A DNA stretch of 64,000 nucleotides, taken from positions 1 to 64,000 of the forward strand of contig NZ_CP020778.1 of assembly GCF_002101295.1 (NCBI RefSeq), written 5' to 3'. Made by a program: the position numbers and the translations under genes. This document shows, piece after piece, positions 26,494 to 36,112 of the stretch (the first letter of the stretch is position 1; each line of letters opens with the position of its first letter). A model generated the notes under the pieces. It saw nothing but the letters and a program-made list of their open reading frames with translations. It searched no databases and was not told the origin of the DNA. The stretch is from Candidatus Pelagibacter sp. RS40. Its GTDB lineage: Bacteria > Pseudomonadota > Alphaproteobacteria > Pelagibacterales > Pelagibacteraceae.

Positions 26494-28269
26494 TTATTTA
26501 TTTGGTAATATAATTTGTACTTTTGCACCATTTTTATGATTTAAAAATTGTATTGATCCATTGTGATCACTTATAATTTTATCTACAATTGAAAGTCCTA
26601 AACCTGTTCCTTTTTTTTTAGTTGTAAAATATGGTTTTATTAACTCTTTAGTTTTTTTGTTTTTAAAACCGGTCCCACTGTCAATAACATTGACAATTAT
26701 ATAGTCTCTTCTTTGCCTTATTTCTATATCTATATTTTTGTCAATTTTACTGTCTTTTTCGGTCTTCTCTTGAATACTTTCCAAGGAATTTTTAATCAAA
26801 TTAAAAAATAATCTATTAAATTGTTCTAAATCAAAATTAATGTTTACGTCTTTTGACAAATGATTAATTAGTTTGATTTTAATATTTGAGTCTATTTTAT
26901 TAATCAGGTTTATATTTTCATTAATAACTCTATTTAAATTATTTTTTTTTAATAAGGGCTTTGGCATTCTTGCAAAATCTGAAAATTCATTTACTAATTT
27001 TTCAATTTGTTGAATTTGTTTTTGTATTGTTTGAAGATTGTTTTTAAATTTATCTTGATTATCTAATTCAATATTTTTTAAGTACTTTGACTTAATATTA
27101 TCAACTGTCAACTGTATAGGAGTTAGTGGATTCTTAATTTCGTGAGCAAGTTTTCTTGCAACATTTTCCCATGCTTCATGTCTTTCAGAAGTAAGTAATT
27201 TTTCTTGTTGGCTTTTTAGTCTGTCTATCATTAAATTAAAATTTTTATTTAAAAGCTCCATCTCTTTATCAGCTTTTAACTCTGGTACTTTAGTGTCTAA
27301 ATTTCCCTTACCAATTTTTTCTGATGCTGAAATTAAATTATTAATTGATATAAAGAATCTAGATGAAAATCTAATAGCTATTGTAATCGATAAAAATAAT
27401 AATAATGTAACTAAGGCTATATATATTAGAGCAAAAGAAATTCTTATACCTAAACTTTGATTTTCAACTGTATAATAAAAATTTACAGCTTCTTCAGACT
27501 GTATTAAATATTGAGATATATTTTTATCGATTAATTTTACTACATATAAAAATGTATCATTATAATTAGTCAATCTAATTACTGCTGCAGATTTATTCTC
27601 AAATGTATTTATTATTTTTAATGGCCTGTCATCATTTAAAACCATTTTTATAGCTCTGTCTTCAATTTTTTTATAGGGAGAGTTGGCTGCAGAAATAATT
27701 AAATCTCCGTTTCCATTTATTAAATGTAGTTGGTCAATATCTCTTATAACTCTTTGGGTATTTAATAAAGATTGAAATCTTTGAGGATTTTCATCTATCA
27801 AATTTGAGTATTTATTTAAGTCGAAAGCAATTAAAATTATTTCAGATTCAATTTTATTTCTTTTTTCTTCAACATAATTTTTTGCTATTTCATATGAATT
27901 ATTTACTGCAGATGTAATTTTTGTGTCAAAATATTTATCTAAAGCAAATGAAAAAATAAATAAAGAAAATATAGAAATTAATAATGATGGAATTAATGTA
28001 AATAATCCAAATGAAATGATATACTTTTTATTTGCTATTGCGCCTTTTACATTTATGTTATTTTTAATTGAATTTTTGATATCTAAAAAAATTAAAACAA
28101 AAAAAATTATCAATAGTATAAAGTTAAATATTAATAAGATTTGAAGATTATTTTCATTCAGATTAATAAAACTTTTGCCTATAAATGTTAAAAAAGTTAA
28201 GAAACCTAATGATAGTGTAAAAATAAAAATTATTATTATAAACAAATTTCTTTTTAACAAAGCAAACAT
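26494..28269 (-). CDS. ntrY: NtrY-type sensor histidine kinase
   Basis: Membrane histidine kinase for NtrX. 591 aa: about four membrane helices (two in 10-60, one near 85-110 and one near 285-305) around an extracytoplasmic region (about 115-280), HAMP (about 305-355), HisKA with H376 in AHEIKNPLTP, and HATPase (GTGLGLSIVDKII near the C-terminus). It is shorter than the roughly 730-760 aa of many NtrY proteins: HAMP runs directly into HisKA, with no PAS domain between. It is divergent from ispDF, with a 36-base gap. Confidence 0.9.
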   Translation of the reverse strand: MFALLKRNLFIIIIFIFTLSLGFLTFLTFIGKSFINLNENNLQILLIFNFILLIIFFVLIFLDIKNSIKNNINVKGAIANKKYIISFGLFTLIPSLLISIFSLFIFSFALDKYFDTKITSAVNNSYEIAKNYVEEKRNKIESEIILIAFDLNKYSNLIDENPQRFQSLLNTQRVIRDIDQLHLINGNGDLIISAANSPYKKIEDRAIKMVLNDDRPLKIINTFENKSAAVIRLTNYNDTFLYVVKLIDKNISQYLIQSEEAVNFYYTVENQSLGIRISFALIYIALVTLLLFLSITIAIRFSSRFFISINNLISASEKIGKGNLDTKVPELKADKEMELLNKNFNLMIDRLKSQQEKLLTSERHEAWENVARKLAHEIKNPLTPIQLTVDNIKSKYLKNIELDNQDKFKNNLQTIQKQIQQIEKLVNEFSDFARMPKPLLKKNNLNRVINENINLINKIDSNIKIKLINHLSKDVNINFDLEQFNRLFFNLIKNSLESIQEKTEKDSKIDKNIDIEIRQRRDYIIVNVIDSGTGFKNKKTKELIKPYFTTKKKGTGLGLSIVDKIISDHNGSIQFLNHKNGAKVQIILPNK

Positions 28270-28305
28270 AATTTAAAGGTATATTACTACTTATAAAATA
28301 TTAAC

Positions 28306-29412
28306 ATGAGCGACTGTTTTATACTACTTGCGGCGGGTAAAGGTAAGAGATTTAAATCTAATACCCTTAAACAATTTCATATTTTAAATGGAAAACCGTT
28401 AATTTATCACTCTATAGAAAAGGCAATAAAATCAAAGATATTCAAAGAAGTAATTGTAGTAACAAATTCAAAAATAAAAAAACCAAAAGATAAAATTGTA
28501 AAAGTAATAAAAGGTGGTTTGGAGCGGTTTGAGTCATCAAAGAGAGCGCTTGAATATATTAAAAATAAGAAATTTAAAAATGTATATATTCACGATGCTG
28601 CTAGACCAAATTTTTCAATTAAATTATTAAAAAGATTAAATAGAGAATTAAATAATAATAAAGCAGTAGTTCCTTATACTAATACTGATCATTCTGTAAA
28701 ATATAGAGAGGGAGCAAATATATTTAATCTGAAAAGAGAAAACTTAATATTAACCCAAACCCCTCAGTGTTTTGATTTTAAAACACTCTACAAATTATCA
28801 AATAATAATAAAAAATACATATCAGATGAAGCAACATTATTTATAAAAAACAATTTAAAAATCAAATTTATTAAAGGAGAAAAAGATAACATTAAAATCA
28901 CCACTACTAAGGATTTAGGAAAAATTAAATTAAAAACTTTTTATGGAATTGGATTTGATATTCATAGATTGGTAAAAGGTAAAAAACTATATTTGGGTGG
29001 TATACACATTCCTTATCATTCAGGTTTAAAAGGACATTCTGATGGAGATGTTATTATTCACTCAATTATAGATGCGCTATTAGGATGTATGAAAAAAAAT
29101 GATATAGGAACACTATATCCGAACAATGACTTAAAATATAAAAACATTAGATCAACTAAAATGCTTAAGCCAATTTTAGAAACTTTAAAAAAAGAGAACT
29201 ATAATTTAAATAATATTGATATTAACTTAATTTGTGAAAAGCCAAGTGTTGCAAAGAATAGAGGCAAAATAATAAAATCTTTATCAAAATTACTACAAAT
29301 CAAAAAATACAAAATAAATCTCAAAGGTAAAACGGTTGAAAAATTAGGAATTATAGGTAAAGAAAAAGCTATTGCATGTGAGGTTGTGGTTTCAGTTTCT
29401 AATTATGATTAA
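28306..29412 (+). CDS. ispDF: Bifunctional IspD/IspF (MEP cytidylyltransferase / MECDP synthase)
   Basis: Catalyses two steps of the non-mevalonate isoprenoid pathway: CDP-ME formation (IspD) and MECDP cyclisation (IspF). 368 aa. The IspD half (about 1-205) has LLAAGKGKRF near the start and HDAARPN near 103. The IspF half (about 210-368) has GFDIHRL and GHSDGDVIIHSIIDALLG, supplying the Asp/His metal ligands. The fusion is usual in Alphaproteobacteria. pgpA starts inside its stop region (ATGATTAA). Confidence 0.95.
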   Translation: MSDCFILLAAGKGKRFKSNTLKQFHILNGKPLIYHSIEKAIKSKIFKEVIVVTNSKIKKPKDKIVKVIKGGLERFESSKRALEYIKNKKFKNVYIHDAARPNFSIKLLKRLNRELNNNKAVVPYTNTDHSVKYREGANIFNLKRENLILTQTPQCFDFKTLYKLSNNNKKYISDEATLFIKNNLKIKFIKGEKDNIKITTTKDLGKIKLKTFYGIGFDIHRLVKGKKLYLGGIHIPYHSGLKGHSDGDVIIHSIIDALLGCMKKNDIGTLYPNNDLKYKNIRSTKMLKPILETLKKENYNLNNIDINLICEKPSVAKNRGKIIKSLSKLLQIKKYKINLKGKTVEKLGIIGKEKAIACEVVVSVSNYD

Positions 29413-29905
29413 AAAATTTAATTCTATTTTTGTTACAATGTTTTCTCTAGGAAGAATTGGTTTTCTTCCTGGCACGTTTGGATCACTAGCAACTGTAATA
29501 TTTTTATTTGTCTGCTTTCATATTCTAAATATTTCTTCAAATATAATTTTAATTATTTTAGTTATTACTTTTGTGTATTCGTTTATAGCAATTAAAAATT
29601 ACACTGAAAATAATGAAAATAAAGATCCAAGAGAAATAATTATTGATGAATTTATTGGTCAGGCAATTCCAATATATCTTTATGAAATATCTCATGGTAC
29701 AGAAAAAACAATGGATCAGGCACTTATCATTTATACTGTGTGTTTTATACTATTTAGGTTTTTTGATATATTAAAACCATTTCCGGTTAGTTATTTTGAC
29801 AGAAAACACAAAAATAGTTTTGGTGTTGTAATGGACGATGTTTGTGCTGGTCTTTATGTTGTTTTATCATTGATATGCTTTATGATTTTAAAAAGCCTAA
29901 TTTAA
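29405..29905 (+). CDS. pgpA: Phosphatidylglycerophosphatase A
   Basis: Membrane phosphatase that makes phosphatidylglycerol from its phosphate. The start is the ATG at 29405, which overlaps the ispDF stop; the longer frame (29372) would lie inside ispDF. 166 aa with LGRIGFLPGTFGSLATV near the N-terminus and the acidic IIIDEFIGQ and DRKHKNSFGVVMDDVCAG motifs of the PgpA family (catalytic Asp residues). About three or four membrane segments. Confidence 0.93.
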   Translation: MIKKFNSIFVTMFSLGRIGFLPGTFGSLATVIFLFVCFHILNISSNIILIILVITFVYSFIAIKNYTENNENKDPREIIIDEFIGQAIPIYLYEISHGTEKTMDQALIIYTVCFILFRFFDILKPFPVSYFDRKHKNSFGVVMDDVCAGLYVVLSLICFMILKSLI

Positions 29906-29907
29906 TT

Positions 29908-30366
29908 ATGAAAGATCTAGTTAATAAACTCCAAAAGAAAAAGTTCAAAATATCTTTTGCTGAATCATGTACTGGTGGCATGCTAGCCGTAGCGATTACC
30001 TCAATTAGTGGAGCTTCTAAAATATTTAATCTTGGCCTAATCACCTATTCCAATGATGCAAAAATCAATATTTTAAAGGTAAATGAAAAGATAATTAAAA
30101 AATACGGCGCTGTTAGTTCAGAGTGTTGTGAAGCTATGGTCAAAAATTTATCTAAGATCTCTAAAGCTGATGTAAATGTATCAATAACTGGAATAGCAGG
30201 ACCAAAAGGAGGCACAAAGTCTAAACCGGTAGGGCTAGTTTATATAGGTGTTAAAAAATCAAATAAATTGATTATAACAAAAAATATTTTTAAACAAAAA
30301 AAAAGAAAAGATATTCAAAAAGCAACAGTAAAAAGAGCCTTATACTTAGTTGATTCTTTAATTTAA
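29908..30366 (+). CDS. pncC: CinA C-terminal-domain amidohydrolase (nicotinamide-nucleotide amidase, PncC)
   Basis: Deamidates nicotinamide mononucleotide to nicotinate mononucleotide, a NAD salvage/repair step. 152 aa from the ATG at 29908 (the upstream frame extension overlaps pgpA). The family signatures FAESCTGGMLA, with the catalytic Ser region, and ITGIAGPKGGT are present; SSECCEAM lies between. It is a stand-alone C-terminal domain without the CinA N-terminal half. It follows pgpA by two bases. Confidence 0.92.
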   Translation: MKDLVNKLQKKKFKISFAESCTGGMLAVAITSISGASKIFNLGLITYSNDAKINILKVNEKIIKKYGAVSSECCEAMVKNLSKISKADVNVSITGIAGPKGGTKSKPVGLVYIGVKKSNKLIITKNIFKQKKRKDIQKATVKRALYLVDSLI

Positions 30367-30407
30367 TTGATACTTTTAAATTTTAAAAATTATAAAAAAA
30401 ATATGTT

Positions 30408-30845
30408 TTATATTGTTTCTGCTCTTTTTTGAAAAGCATCAGCAATCTTATTTAACCCAAATTCAAATGACTTAGTCATAATAATATTTAAAAACTTATT
30501 TTTTATTTCAAAATCCACATCAAATATAACCTCAGTAAAATTGTCTTTTTGAACAAATTTCCAATTATTTTCTAAATAGTTCAATGGTCCATCTATATTT
30601 GTTACATGAATATGATCCTGGTTCTTTATGTACTTAACATCGCTTTTGTATGTATCTACAAAAGGTTTTTTTCCAATTGTCAAATCAGCAATAATATTTA
30701 CAACATTATTATCTTCTTTTTTTTCATAAACTTTCGAGTCAATGCAGAATGGAATAAATTCTGGATATTTTTCAATATCTAAGACAAAATTAATTAGCTT
30801 AGCTTTATCACGTTCAATTAAACGTGTTACAGATGCTTTTGGCAT
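30408..30845 (-). CDS. RatA/Coq10-like START-domain protein
   Basis: 145 aa, a single polyketide-cyclase/START fold (PF03364 type): N-terminal SVTRLIERDKAKLINFVLDIEKYPEFIP, seen as FVLDIEKYPEFIP, and C-terminal amphipathic helix with MTKSFEFGLNKIADAFQKRA, seen as LNKIADAF. In Alphaproteobacteria this gene sits next to lipA and is thought to bind ubiquinone (Coq10-like); the E. coli relative RatA has been described as a translation inhibitor. The Coq10-like role is the more likely here. It overlaps lipA by one base. Confidence 0.88.
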   Translation of the reverse strand: MPKASVTRLIERDKAKLINFVLDIEKYPEFIPFCIDSKVYEKKEDNNVVNIIADLTIGKKPFVDTYKSDVKYIKNQDHIHVTNIDGPLNYLENNWKFVQKDNFTEVIFDVDFEIKNKFLNIIMTKSFEFGLNKIADAFQKRAETI

Positions 30846-31777
30846 TAGTTGATAATATTTCTATTTTTTTTCAGTTTATCAAAATCATCATCAGCGTGGT
30901 AAGATGATCTCGTTAATGGTGATGATGTCACTAGAAGAAATCCTTTTGATTTAGCAATTCTTCCTAACTCATCAAATTCATCTGGATGATAATATCTATT
31001 CAATGGGAAATGTTTTACAGACGGTTGTAGGTATTGTCCAATTGTTAAAAAATCTACTTCTGCCGATCTTAGATCATCCATTACTTGAATGATTTCATCT
31101 TTTGTTTCTCCAAAACCAACCATTAATCCTGACTTAGTAAAAACTTTTTTGTTAAATTTTTTTGAATTTTTTAAAAGCTCTAAAGATCCAAAATATCTAG
31201 CTCCTGGTCTTACTTTTAAGTACATACTTGGAACTGTTTCTATATTGTGATTGAAAACATCAGGGTTAGCTTCTAAAACTTTTTTGTATGCCTCCCCTTT
31301 TCTTAAAAAATCAGGAGTTAAAACTTCGATTGTGGTATTTGGATTTTTATTTCTAGTTGCAATTATAACATCGTGGAAATGATTTGATCCACCATCAGGG
31401 AGATCATCTCTATCAACTGAGGTAATAACTACGTGTTTTAAATTTAATTTTTTTACTGCATTAGCAATTTTAATAGGTTCATATTTATCAAGTTTTTCAG
31501 GCTTACCTGTTTTTACATCACAGAAGGCACAAGCTCTAGTACATGTATCACCCATAATCATTAGTGTTGCATGTCTTTTGCTCCAACATTCTGTAATATT
31601 TGGACAATTTGCCTCCTGACAAACAGTGATTAAATTATCTTTATTTACTACTGTCTTAGTTAAGAAAAATTCCTTACTGTTCAAAAGTTTAGATCTTATC
31701 CAATGAGGTTTCTTTTTTATTGGATTTGCTGGTTTATTTACTTTTTCAGGATGTCTAGGTCTAATTTTATTTTCCAT
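30845..31777 (-). CDS. lipA: Lipoyl synthase
   Basis: Radical-SAM enzyme that inserts two sulfurs into octanoyl-protein to make lipoate. 310 aa from the ATG at 31777. Two 4Fe-4S motifs are present: the auxiliary [13 protein letters not shown] (CX4CX5C) and the radical-[12 protein letters not shown] (CX3CX2C). The start overlaps the ftsB stop region by 11 bases. The lipoate targets (2-oxoacid dehydrogenases, GcvH) and lipB are not in the window. Confidence 0.96.
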   Translation of the reverse strand: MENKIRPRHPEKVNKPANPIKKKPHWIRSKLLNSKEFFLTKTVVNKDNLITVCQEANCPNITECWSKRHATLMIMGDTCTRACAFCDVKTGKPEKLDKYEPIKIANAVKKLNLKHVVITSVDRDDLPDGGSNHFHDVIIATRNKNPNTTIEVLTPDFLRKGEAYKKVLEANPDVFNHNIETVPSMYLKVRPGARYFGSLELLKNSKKFNKKVFTKSGLMVGFGETKDEIIQVMDDLRSAEVDFLTIGQYLQPSVKHFPLNRYYHPDEFDELGRIAKSKGFLLVTSSPLTRSSYHADDDFDKLKKNRNIIN

Positions 31778-32069
31778 CAATTTTAATTATATAGGTAGTT
31801 TCACCAGGTTTTCCAAATAAAAATTTTTCTCTAATTAAAATTTCTATAAAATCTAAATCTAAATTATCAGTTAATAAGGAATTTTTTTGCTCTAAATCAC
31901 TAATTTTGAGTCTTAAATTACTCTCTTTTAATTTTAGTTCTTTATATATTTCTTGTTTTTCTAAATTTGATATTAATCCCCTGTTCCCATCTAACAAGTT
32001 AAAGAGAAAATATATAAACAAAAATGTGATTATAAGTAAATAATAATTTTTTTTTATTTTATCTAACAT
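31767..32069 (-). CDS. ftsB: FtsB/DivIC-family septum formation initiator
   Basis: 100 aa, short cytoplasmic N-terminus, one membrane helix (about 9-26) and a coiled coil (about 35-70, with [19 protein letters not shown], seen as [13 protein letters not shown]), then the FxxKPGET-like ending typical of FtsB. It bridges FtsQ and FtsL in the divisome. It lies between eno and lipA, as in many Alphaproteobacteria, where pdh genes usually follow. Confidence 0.85.
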   Translation of the reverse strand: MLDKIKKNYYLLIITFLFIYFLFNLLDGNRGLISNLEKQEIYKELKLKESNLRLKISDLEQKNSLLTDNLDLDFIEILIREKFLFGKPGETTYIIKIDGK

Positions 32070-32071
32070 TT

Positions 32072-33325
32072 TTAAATTGTATTCATTTTTGAATATGTTC
32101 CAAGTTTCTCCTGTATACGTATTAGCTGATTATATTTTGAAACCCTCTCTGACCTTGCTAATGAACCTGTTTTGATTTGATTTGAATTTGTACCAACTGC
32201 AAGATCTGCGATAAAAGTATCTTCACTGTCACCTGATCTATGTGAAATAATTGTATTATAACCTATTAATTGTGCAAATTTAATTACTTCAAGTGTCTCT
32301 GTTACAGTACCAATTTGATTTAATTTAATTAAAATTGAATTAGCTGATACATTTAAAAATCCAACTTTTAATCTTTCTAAATTAGTTACAAATAAATCAT
32401 CCCCCACTATTTGTACTTTTCGTGTTTTGCTTAAAAATTTAGTCCATGCATTCCAATCATTTTCTCCAAACGGATCTTCGATTGATTTAATTTTAAATTT
32501 ATTGATTAGTTTTAAGTAATTTTTAATAGATTTATCAACAGAAATAAATTTTTTAGAGTGAATTGAATACTTTTTATTTTTAATTAGCTCATTAGCAGCG
32601 ACATCCAAACAAATTGAAATATCTTTTCCATTTTTAAATCCAGACAAATTGATTGCTTTTACTATAAGTTTTAATGCACTTTCATTATCATTAATCATTG
32701 GTGCAAAACCACCTTCATCACCTACAGATGTTGAGTGTCCCATTTGTTTAATTAATTTTTTCAAATTATTTATTACTATGAAACACATTCTTATGGCTTC
32801 AGAGAAAGACTTTGCCCTATCAGGTCTAATCATAAATTCTTGGATTCTAAGTCCATTATTCGCATGAGCACCACCATTAATTATATTCATTAATGGATAT
32901 GGGAGCTTGTAATTACTTTTAACTAGAAAATTTTTATATAAGGGTATTTTTTTTATTTTTGCTGATAATTTTTTTGCAGCCATAGAAACAGCCAATATAG
33001 CATTAGCGCCTATTTTTTTTTTCTGTTTGGTACCATCCAATTTAATTAAAATATGATCAATTCTCTCTTGATTATGAATATTTTGATTTTTTAATTTTTT
33101 TGAGATTACAGAATTTATATATTTAATAGGAATAAAAACACTTTTACCGAGATATTTTTTATTGGCTTTATCTCTTTTTTCAAATGCCTCATATGTTCCG
33201 GTAGATGCTCCAGATGGACAAATTGAACTTGAGCTTAAATTTTTAACAAATATCTCTGCTTCAACTGTTGGGTTGCCTCTACTATCAAAAACTTGTCTTG
33301 CAACAACTTTTGTAATTTTGCTCAT
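32072..33325 (-). CDS. eno: Enolase
   Basis: Interconverts 2-phosphoglycerate and phosphoenolpyruvate. 417 aa. Family motifs are clear: VFDSRGNPTVE at the N-terminus, PSGASTGTYEA, the SVGDEGGFAP loop, the metal ligands in SIEDPFGENDW and GDDLFVTN, catalytic Lys in IKLNQIGTV, and SHRSGDSEDTFIADLAVG. Its ATG overlaps the kdsA stop by one base. Confidence 0.96.
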   Translation of the reverse strand: MSKITKVVARQVFDSRGNPTVEAEIFVKNLSSSSICPSGASTGTYEAFEKRDKANKKYLGKSVFIPIKYINSVISKKLKNQNIHNQERIDHILIKLDGTKQKKKIGANAILAVSMAAKKLSAKIKKIPLYKNFLVKSNYKLPYPLMNIINGGAHANNGLRIQEFMIRPDRAKSFSEAIRMCFIVINNLKKLIKQMGHSTSVGDEGGFAPMINDNESALKLIVKAINLSGFKNGKDISICLDVAANELIKNKKYSIHSKKFISVDKSIKNYLKLINKFKIKSIEDPFGENDWNAWTKFLSKTRKVQIVGDDLFVTNLERLKVGFLNVSANSILIKLNQIGTVTETLEVIKFAQLIGYNTIISHRSGDSEDTFIADLAVGTNSNQIKTGSLARSERVSKYNQLIRIQEKLGTYSKMNTI

Positions 33326-34152
33326 TAATTTTTTTTAATTAAATTATCTATTTCTACAATTTGGTTAATTAAACCATCTAGTTTATCTAGTGGCACCATG
33401 TTCGGCCCATCTGATGGAGCATTATCTGGATCTTGGTGGGTTTCTAAAAAGATTGCAGCTATTCCAACAGCAACGGCAGCTCTTGATAAATATTCAACAA
33501 ATTCTCTCTGTCCTCCGCTTTTATCACCTTGACCACCAGGTTGTTGTACAGAATGTGTTCCATCAAAAACTATTGGATAACCATTTTTAGCCATTATAGG
33601 TATTGACCTCATATCAGATACTAGCGTGTTGTACCCAAAGCTGGCTCCTCTCTCAGTTACAAGAATTTTTTCATTACCACTTTCAGATATTTTTTTTGTG
33701 ACATTAACCATATCCCATGGAGCTAAAAATTGACCTTTTTTTACATTAATAACTTTTTTAGTTTTTGCTGCAGCAACTAATAGATCTGTTTGTCTACAAA
33801 GAAATGCTGGAATTTGCAGAACATCTACATGAGGTGCAACAAGTGAACATTGATCTTCATTATGAATATCTGTTAGGACTGGAATATTATTCTCTTTTTT
33901 TATTTTATCAAAAATAGGTAAAGATTTCTCTAGACCAGCCCCTCTTTTTCCCTGTAAGCTCGTTCGATTGGCTTTATCAAATGAGGTTTTGTAGATTAAA
34001 CCTATTTTATATTTTTCAGTAATTTCTTTAATTTTACCAACCATATCCATTGCGTGTTGCTCTGTCTCCAATTGGCATGGGCCAGCGATTAAACAAATTT
34101 TATTTTTGTTTGAAATTTCAATTCCGTTACAATTTACTATTTTATTTTGCAT
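33325..34152 (-). CDS. kdsA: 3-deoxy-D-manno-octulosonate 8-phosphate synthase (KdsA)
   Basis: Condenses PEP and arabinose-5-P to Kdo-8-P for lipopolysaccharide. 275 aa from the ATG at 34152; the frame extends 30 codons further but only inside pyrG. Motifs include CLIAGPCQLE near residue 20, KTSFDKANRTS, and TDIHNEDQ. The GTHSVQQPG segment is present near 200. PEP from the neighbouring enolase is its substrate. The start overlaps the pyrG stop by 11 bases. Confidence 0.95.
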   Translation of the reverse strand: MQNKIVNCNGIEISNKNKICLIAGPCQLETEQHAMDMVGKIKEITEKYKIGLIYKTSFDKANRTSLQGKRGAGLEKSLPIFDKIKKENNIPVLTDIHNEDQCSLVAPHVDVLQIPAFLCRQTDLLVAAAKTKKVINVKKGQFLAPWDMVNVTKKISESGNEKILVTERGASFGYNTLVSDMRSIPIMAKNGYPIVFDGTHSVQQPGGQGDKSGGQREFVEYLSRAAVAVGIAAIFLETHQDPDNAPSDGPNMVPLDKLDGLINQIVEIDNLIKKN

Positions 34153-35764
34153 AATTAGACTTGCTTGCTTTAATAAAGGATGAAAATAAAGGATGAGGAT
34201 CCAAAGGTCTAGATTTAAATTCTGGGTGAAACTGAACACCAATAAACCATGGATGACTATTTAATTCAATAATCTCAGGCAATTTATTGTCAGGTGACAT
34301 GCCAGAAAAAATTAAACCATTTTTTTCAAATTTCTCTCTCAAATTATTATTTACTTCGTATCTATGACGGTGCCTTTCTTTTATTTTTGATGATTTATAT
34401 ATTTTTTTTATGGCAGAATTATTTTTAAGCAAAGCTTCATATATACCAAGCCTCATTGTGCCACCTAAATTTCTATCTGTGCCTTTTATAATTAAACCAT
34501 CTTTGCTCCACTCATTTATCAATCCGATTACTGGATAAATTCTTTTATCAAGTTCAGTTGATCCTGCGTTTTTGATTTTTAGTACATTTCTAGCAAATTC
34601 TATTACTGCCATTTGCATTCCAAAGCAGATACCTAAAAAAGGTATTTTTTTTTCGCGTGCATACTTAATACAAGCTATCTTACCCTCAGTACCTCGCTTT
34701 CCAAAACCTCCTGGTATCAATATACCAGAGACATTTTTTAATTTTTTTCTTATGTTGTTTGATTTTAATTTATCTGATTCAATTCTTATTAAATTAATTT
34801 TAACTTTATTCTGGATTCCACCATGTGTTAAAGCTTCATCTAAAGATTTATAAGCATCTTTTAAGTTCACATACTTCCCGATTATTGCAATATTAACTGT
34901 TTTTCTTGTATTTAAAACTGTATTTGTAATTTTTTTCCAAGGTTTAAGATTTGGTTTTCTCCTTGATCTTAAATTAAAATATTTAAGAACTTGTTTATCT
35001 AATTTCTGATTAAAAAAACTTATAGGAGCTTCATAAATAGTTTTTACATCTATAGTTTCTATTACGTTTTCTATTTGCACATTACAAAACAGTGATATTT
35101 TTCTCTTTTGATCAATCGGGATAGATTGTTCTGATCTGCATATAACAATATCAGGTTGAATACCTATACTTCTTAACTCTTTTACAGAATGTTGTGTAGG
35201 TTTGGTTTTTATTTCGTCTGAGGATTTCATAAATGGAACTAAAGTAAGGTGAATAAATAACGATTTAAGTTTTCCATTCTCATTTGAAAATTGTCTTATA
35301 GCCTCTAAAAAAGGTAAGCTTTCTATATCACCGACAGTTCCACCAATTTCACATATTACAAAATCCTCATTTGTAATATCTTTCTTGATAAATTCTTTAA
35401 TCCTATCAGTTACATGTGGGATAACTTGTACAGTTTTTCCAAGATATCCACCTTTACGTTCTTTTTTTATTATGTCAGAATAAATTCTTCCTGTTGTTAT
35501 ATTGTCTGACTGTTTAGAAGAAATATCTGTAAATCTTTCATAGTGTCCTAAATCTAAATCTGTTTCAGCCCCATCATCAGTTACAAAAACTTCACCATGT
35601 TGAAATGGACTCATGGTGCCTGGATCAACATTTAAATACGGGTCCATTTTTCTAATACGGACTTTAAAGCCTTGTGATTTTAATAAATATCCAAGTGATG
35701 CTGATGATAATCCTTTTCCTAAAGATGATACCACGCCGCCGGTTACGAATATATATCGCGCCAT
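34142..35764 (-). CDS. pyrG: CTP synthase
   Basis: Glutamine-dependent amination of UTP to CTP. 540 aa. The synthetase domain (about 1-265) starts FVTGGVVSSLGKGLSSASLG, seen as GGVVSSLGKG, with KMDPYLNVDPGTMSPFQHGE, seen as DPYLNVDPGTM. The class I glutaminase domain (about 290-540) has GICFGMQMAVIEFARN with the nucleophile Cys and a closing HPEFKSRP. CTP feeds KdsB, IspD and CdsA reactions encoded around the window. Confidence 0.96.
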   Translation of the reverse strand: MARYIFVTGGVVSSLGKGLSSASLGYLLKSQGFKVRIRKMDPYLNVDPGTMSPFQHGEVFVTDDGAETDLDLGHYERFTDISSKQSDNITTGRIYSDIIKKERKGGYLGKTVQVIPHVTDRIKEFIKKDITNEDFVICEIGGTVGDIESLPFLEAIRQFSNENGKLKSLFIHLTLVPFMKSSDEIKTKPTQHSVKELRSIGIQPDIVICRSEQSIPIDQKRKISLFCNVQIENVIETIDVKTIYEAPISFFNQKLDKQVLKYFNLRSRRKPNLKPWKKITNTVLNTRKTVNIAIIGKYVNLKDAYKSLDEALTHGGIQNKVKINLIRIESDKLKSNNIRKKLKNVSGILIPGGFGKRGTEGKIACIKYAREKKIPFLGICFGMQMAVIEFARNVLKIKNAGSTELDKRIYPVIGLINEWSKDGLIIKGTDRNLGGTMRLGIYEALLKNNSAIKKIYKSSKIKERHRHRYEVNNNLREKFEKNGLIFSGMSPDNKLPEIIELNSHPWFIGVQFHPEFKSRPLDPHPLFSSFIKASKSNYAK

Positions 35765-35804
35765 GGAATTATCTTATAGACTGATTATTTAAAAATGAAA
35801 AGTA

Positions 35805-36107
35805 CTAATTATTATTTTCTGGTACTTTTGGTGCATCGTCTGCATTTTTTTCAATTTTATCAATTACAGATGTTGTTGGAGTAAGTTCTCCCCTAGAAAT
35901 AATAGTTAAACCAAGACTACAGATAATAAATAATGTTGCAATAATCGAAGTTGCTTTGGTTAAAAAATTTCCTGCTGATCTTGAAAACATAAAATTATCT
36001 TGGGATACACCTATTCCAAGAGCTCCTCCCTCTGACTTTTGGAGCAAAACAAGTACAACAAGAATTGCTGCAAGTATAATATTTAGAATTAAAAGTATAT
36101 TTTCCAC
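35805..36107 (-). CDS. secG: Preprotein translocase subunit SecG
   Basis: 100 aa, two membrane helices (about 3-22 and 53-72), joined by the SecG loop LLQKSEGGALGIG and F/SRSAGNFLTKAT. The C-terminal 25 residues are acidic and Asn/Pro-rich. The start is a GTG at 36107, reading MENILLILNI. Accessory subunit of SecYEG. The tpiA-secG-pyrG order is typical of Alphaproteobacteria. Confidence 0.93.
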   Translation of the reverse strand: MENILLILNIILAAILVVLVLLQKSEGGALGIGVSQDNFMFSRSAGNFLTKATSIIATLFIICSLGLTIISRGELTPTTSVIDKIEKNADDAPKVPENNN

Positions 36108-36112
36108 GAGAA

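Noticed and set aside
29372..29404. Longer pgpA start inside ispDF
   Set aside because: The ATG at 29405 overlapping the ispDF stop is a typical coupled start.
29842..29907. Longer pncC start inside pgpA
   Set aside because: The extra 22 residues are a shadow of pgpA; the family start is the ATG at 29908.
34153..34242. Thirty-codon N-terminal extension of kdsA
   Set aside because: Entirely within pyrG and unlike the KdsA N-terminus; ATG at 34152 fits the family.
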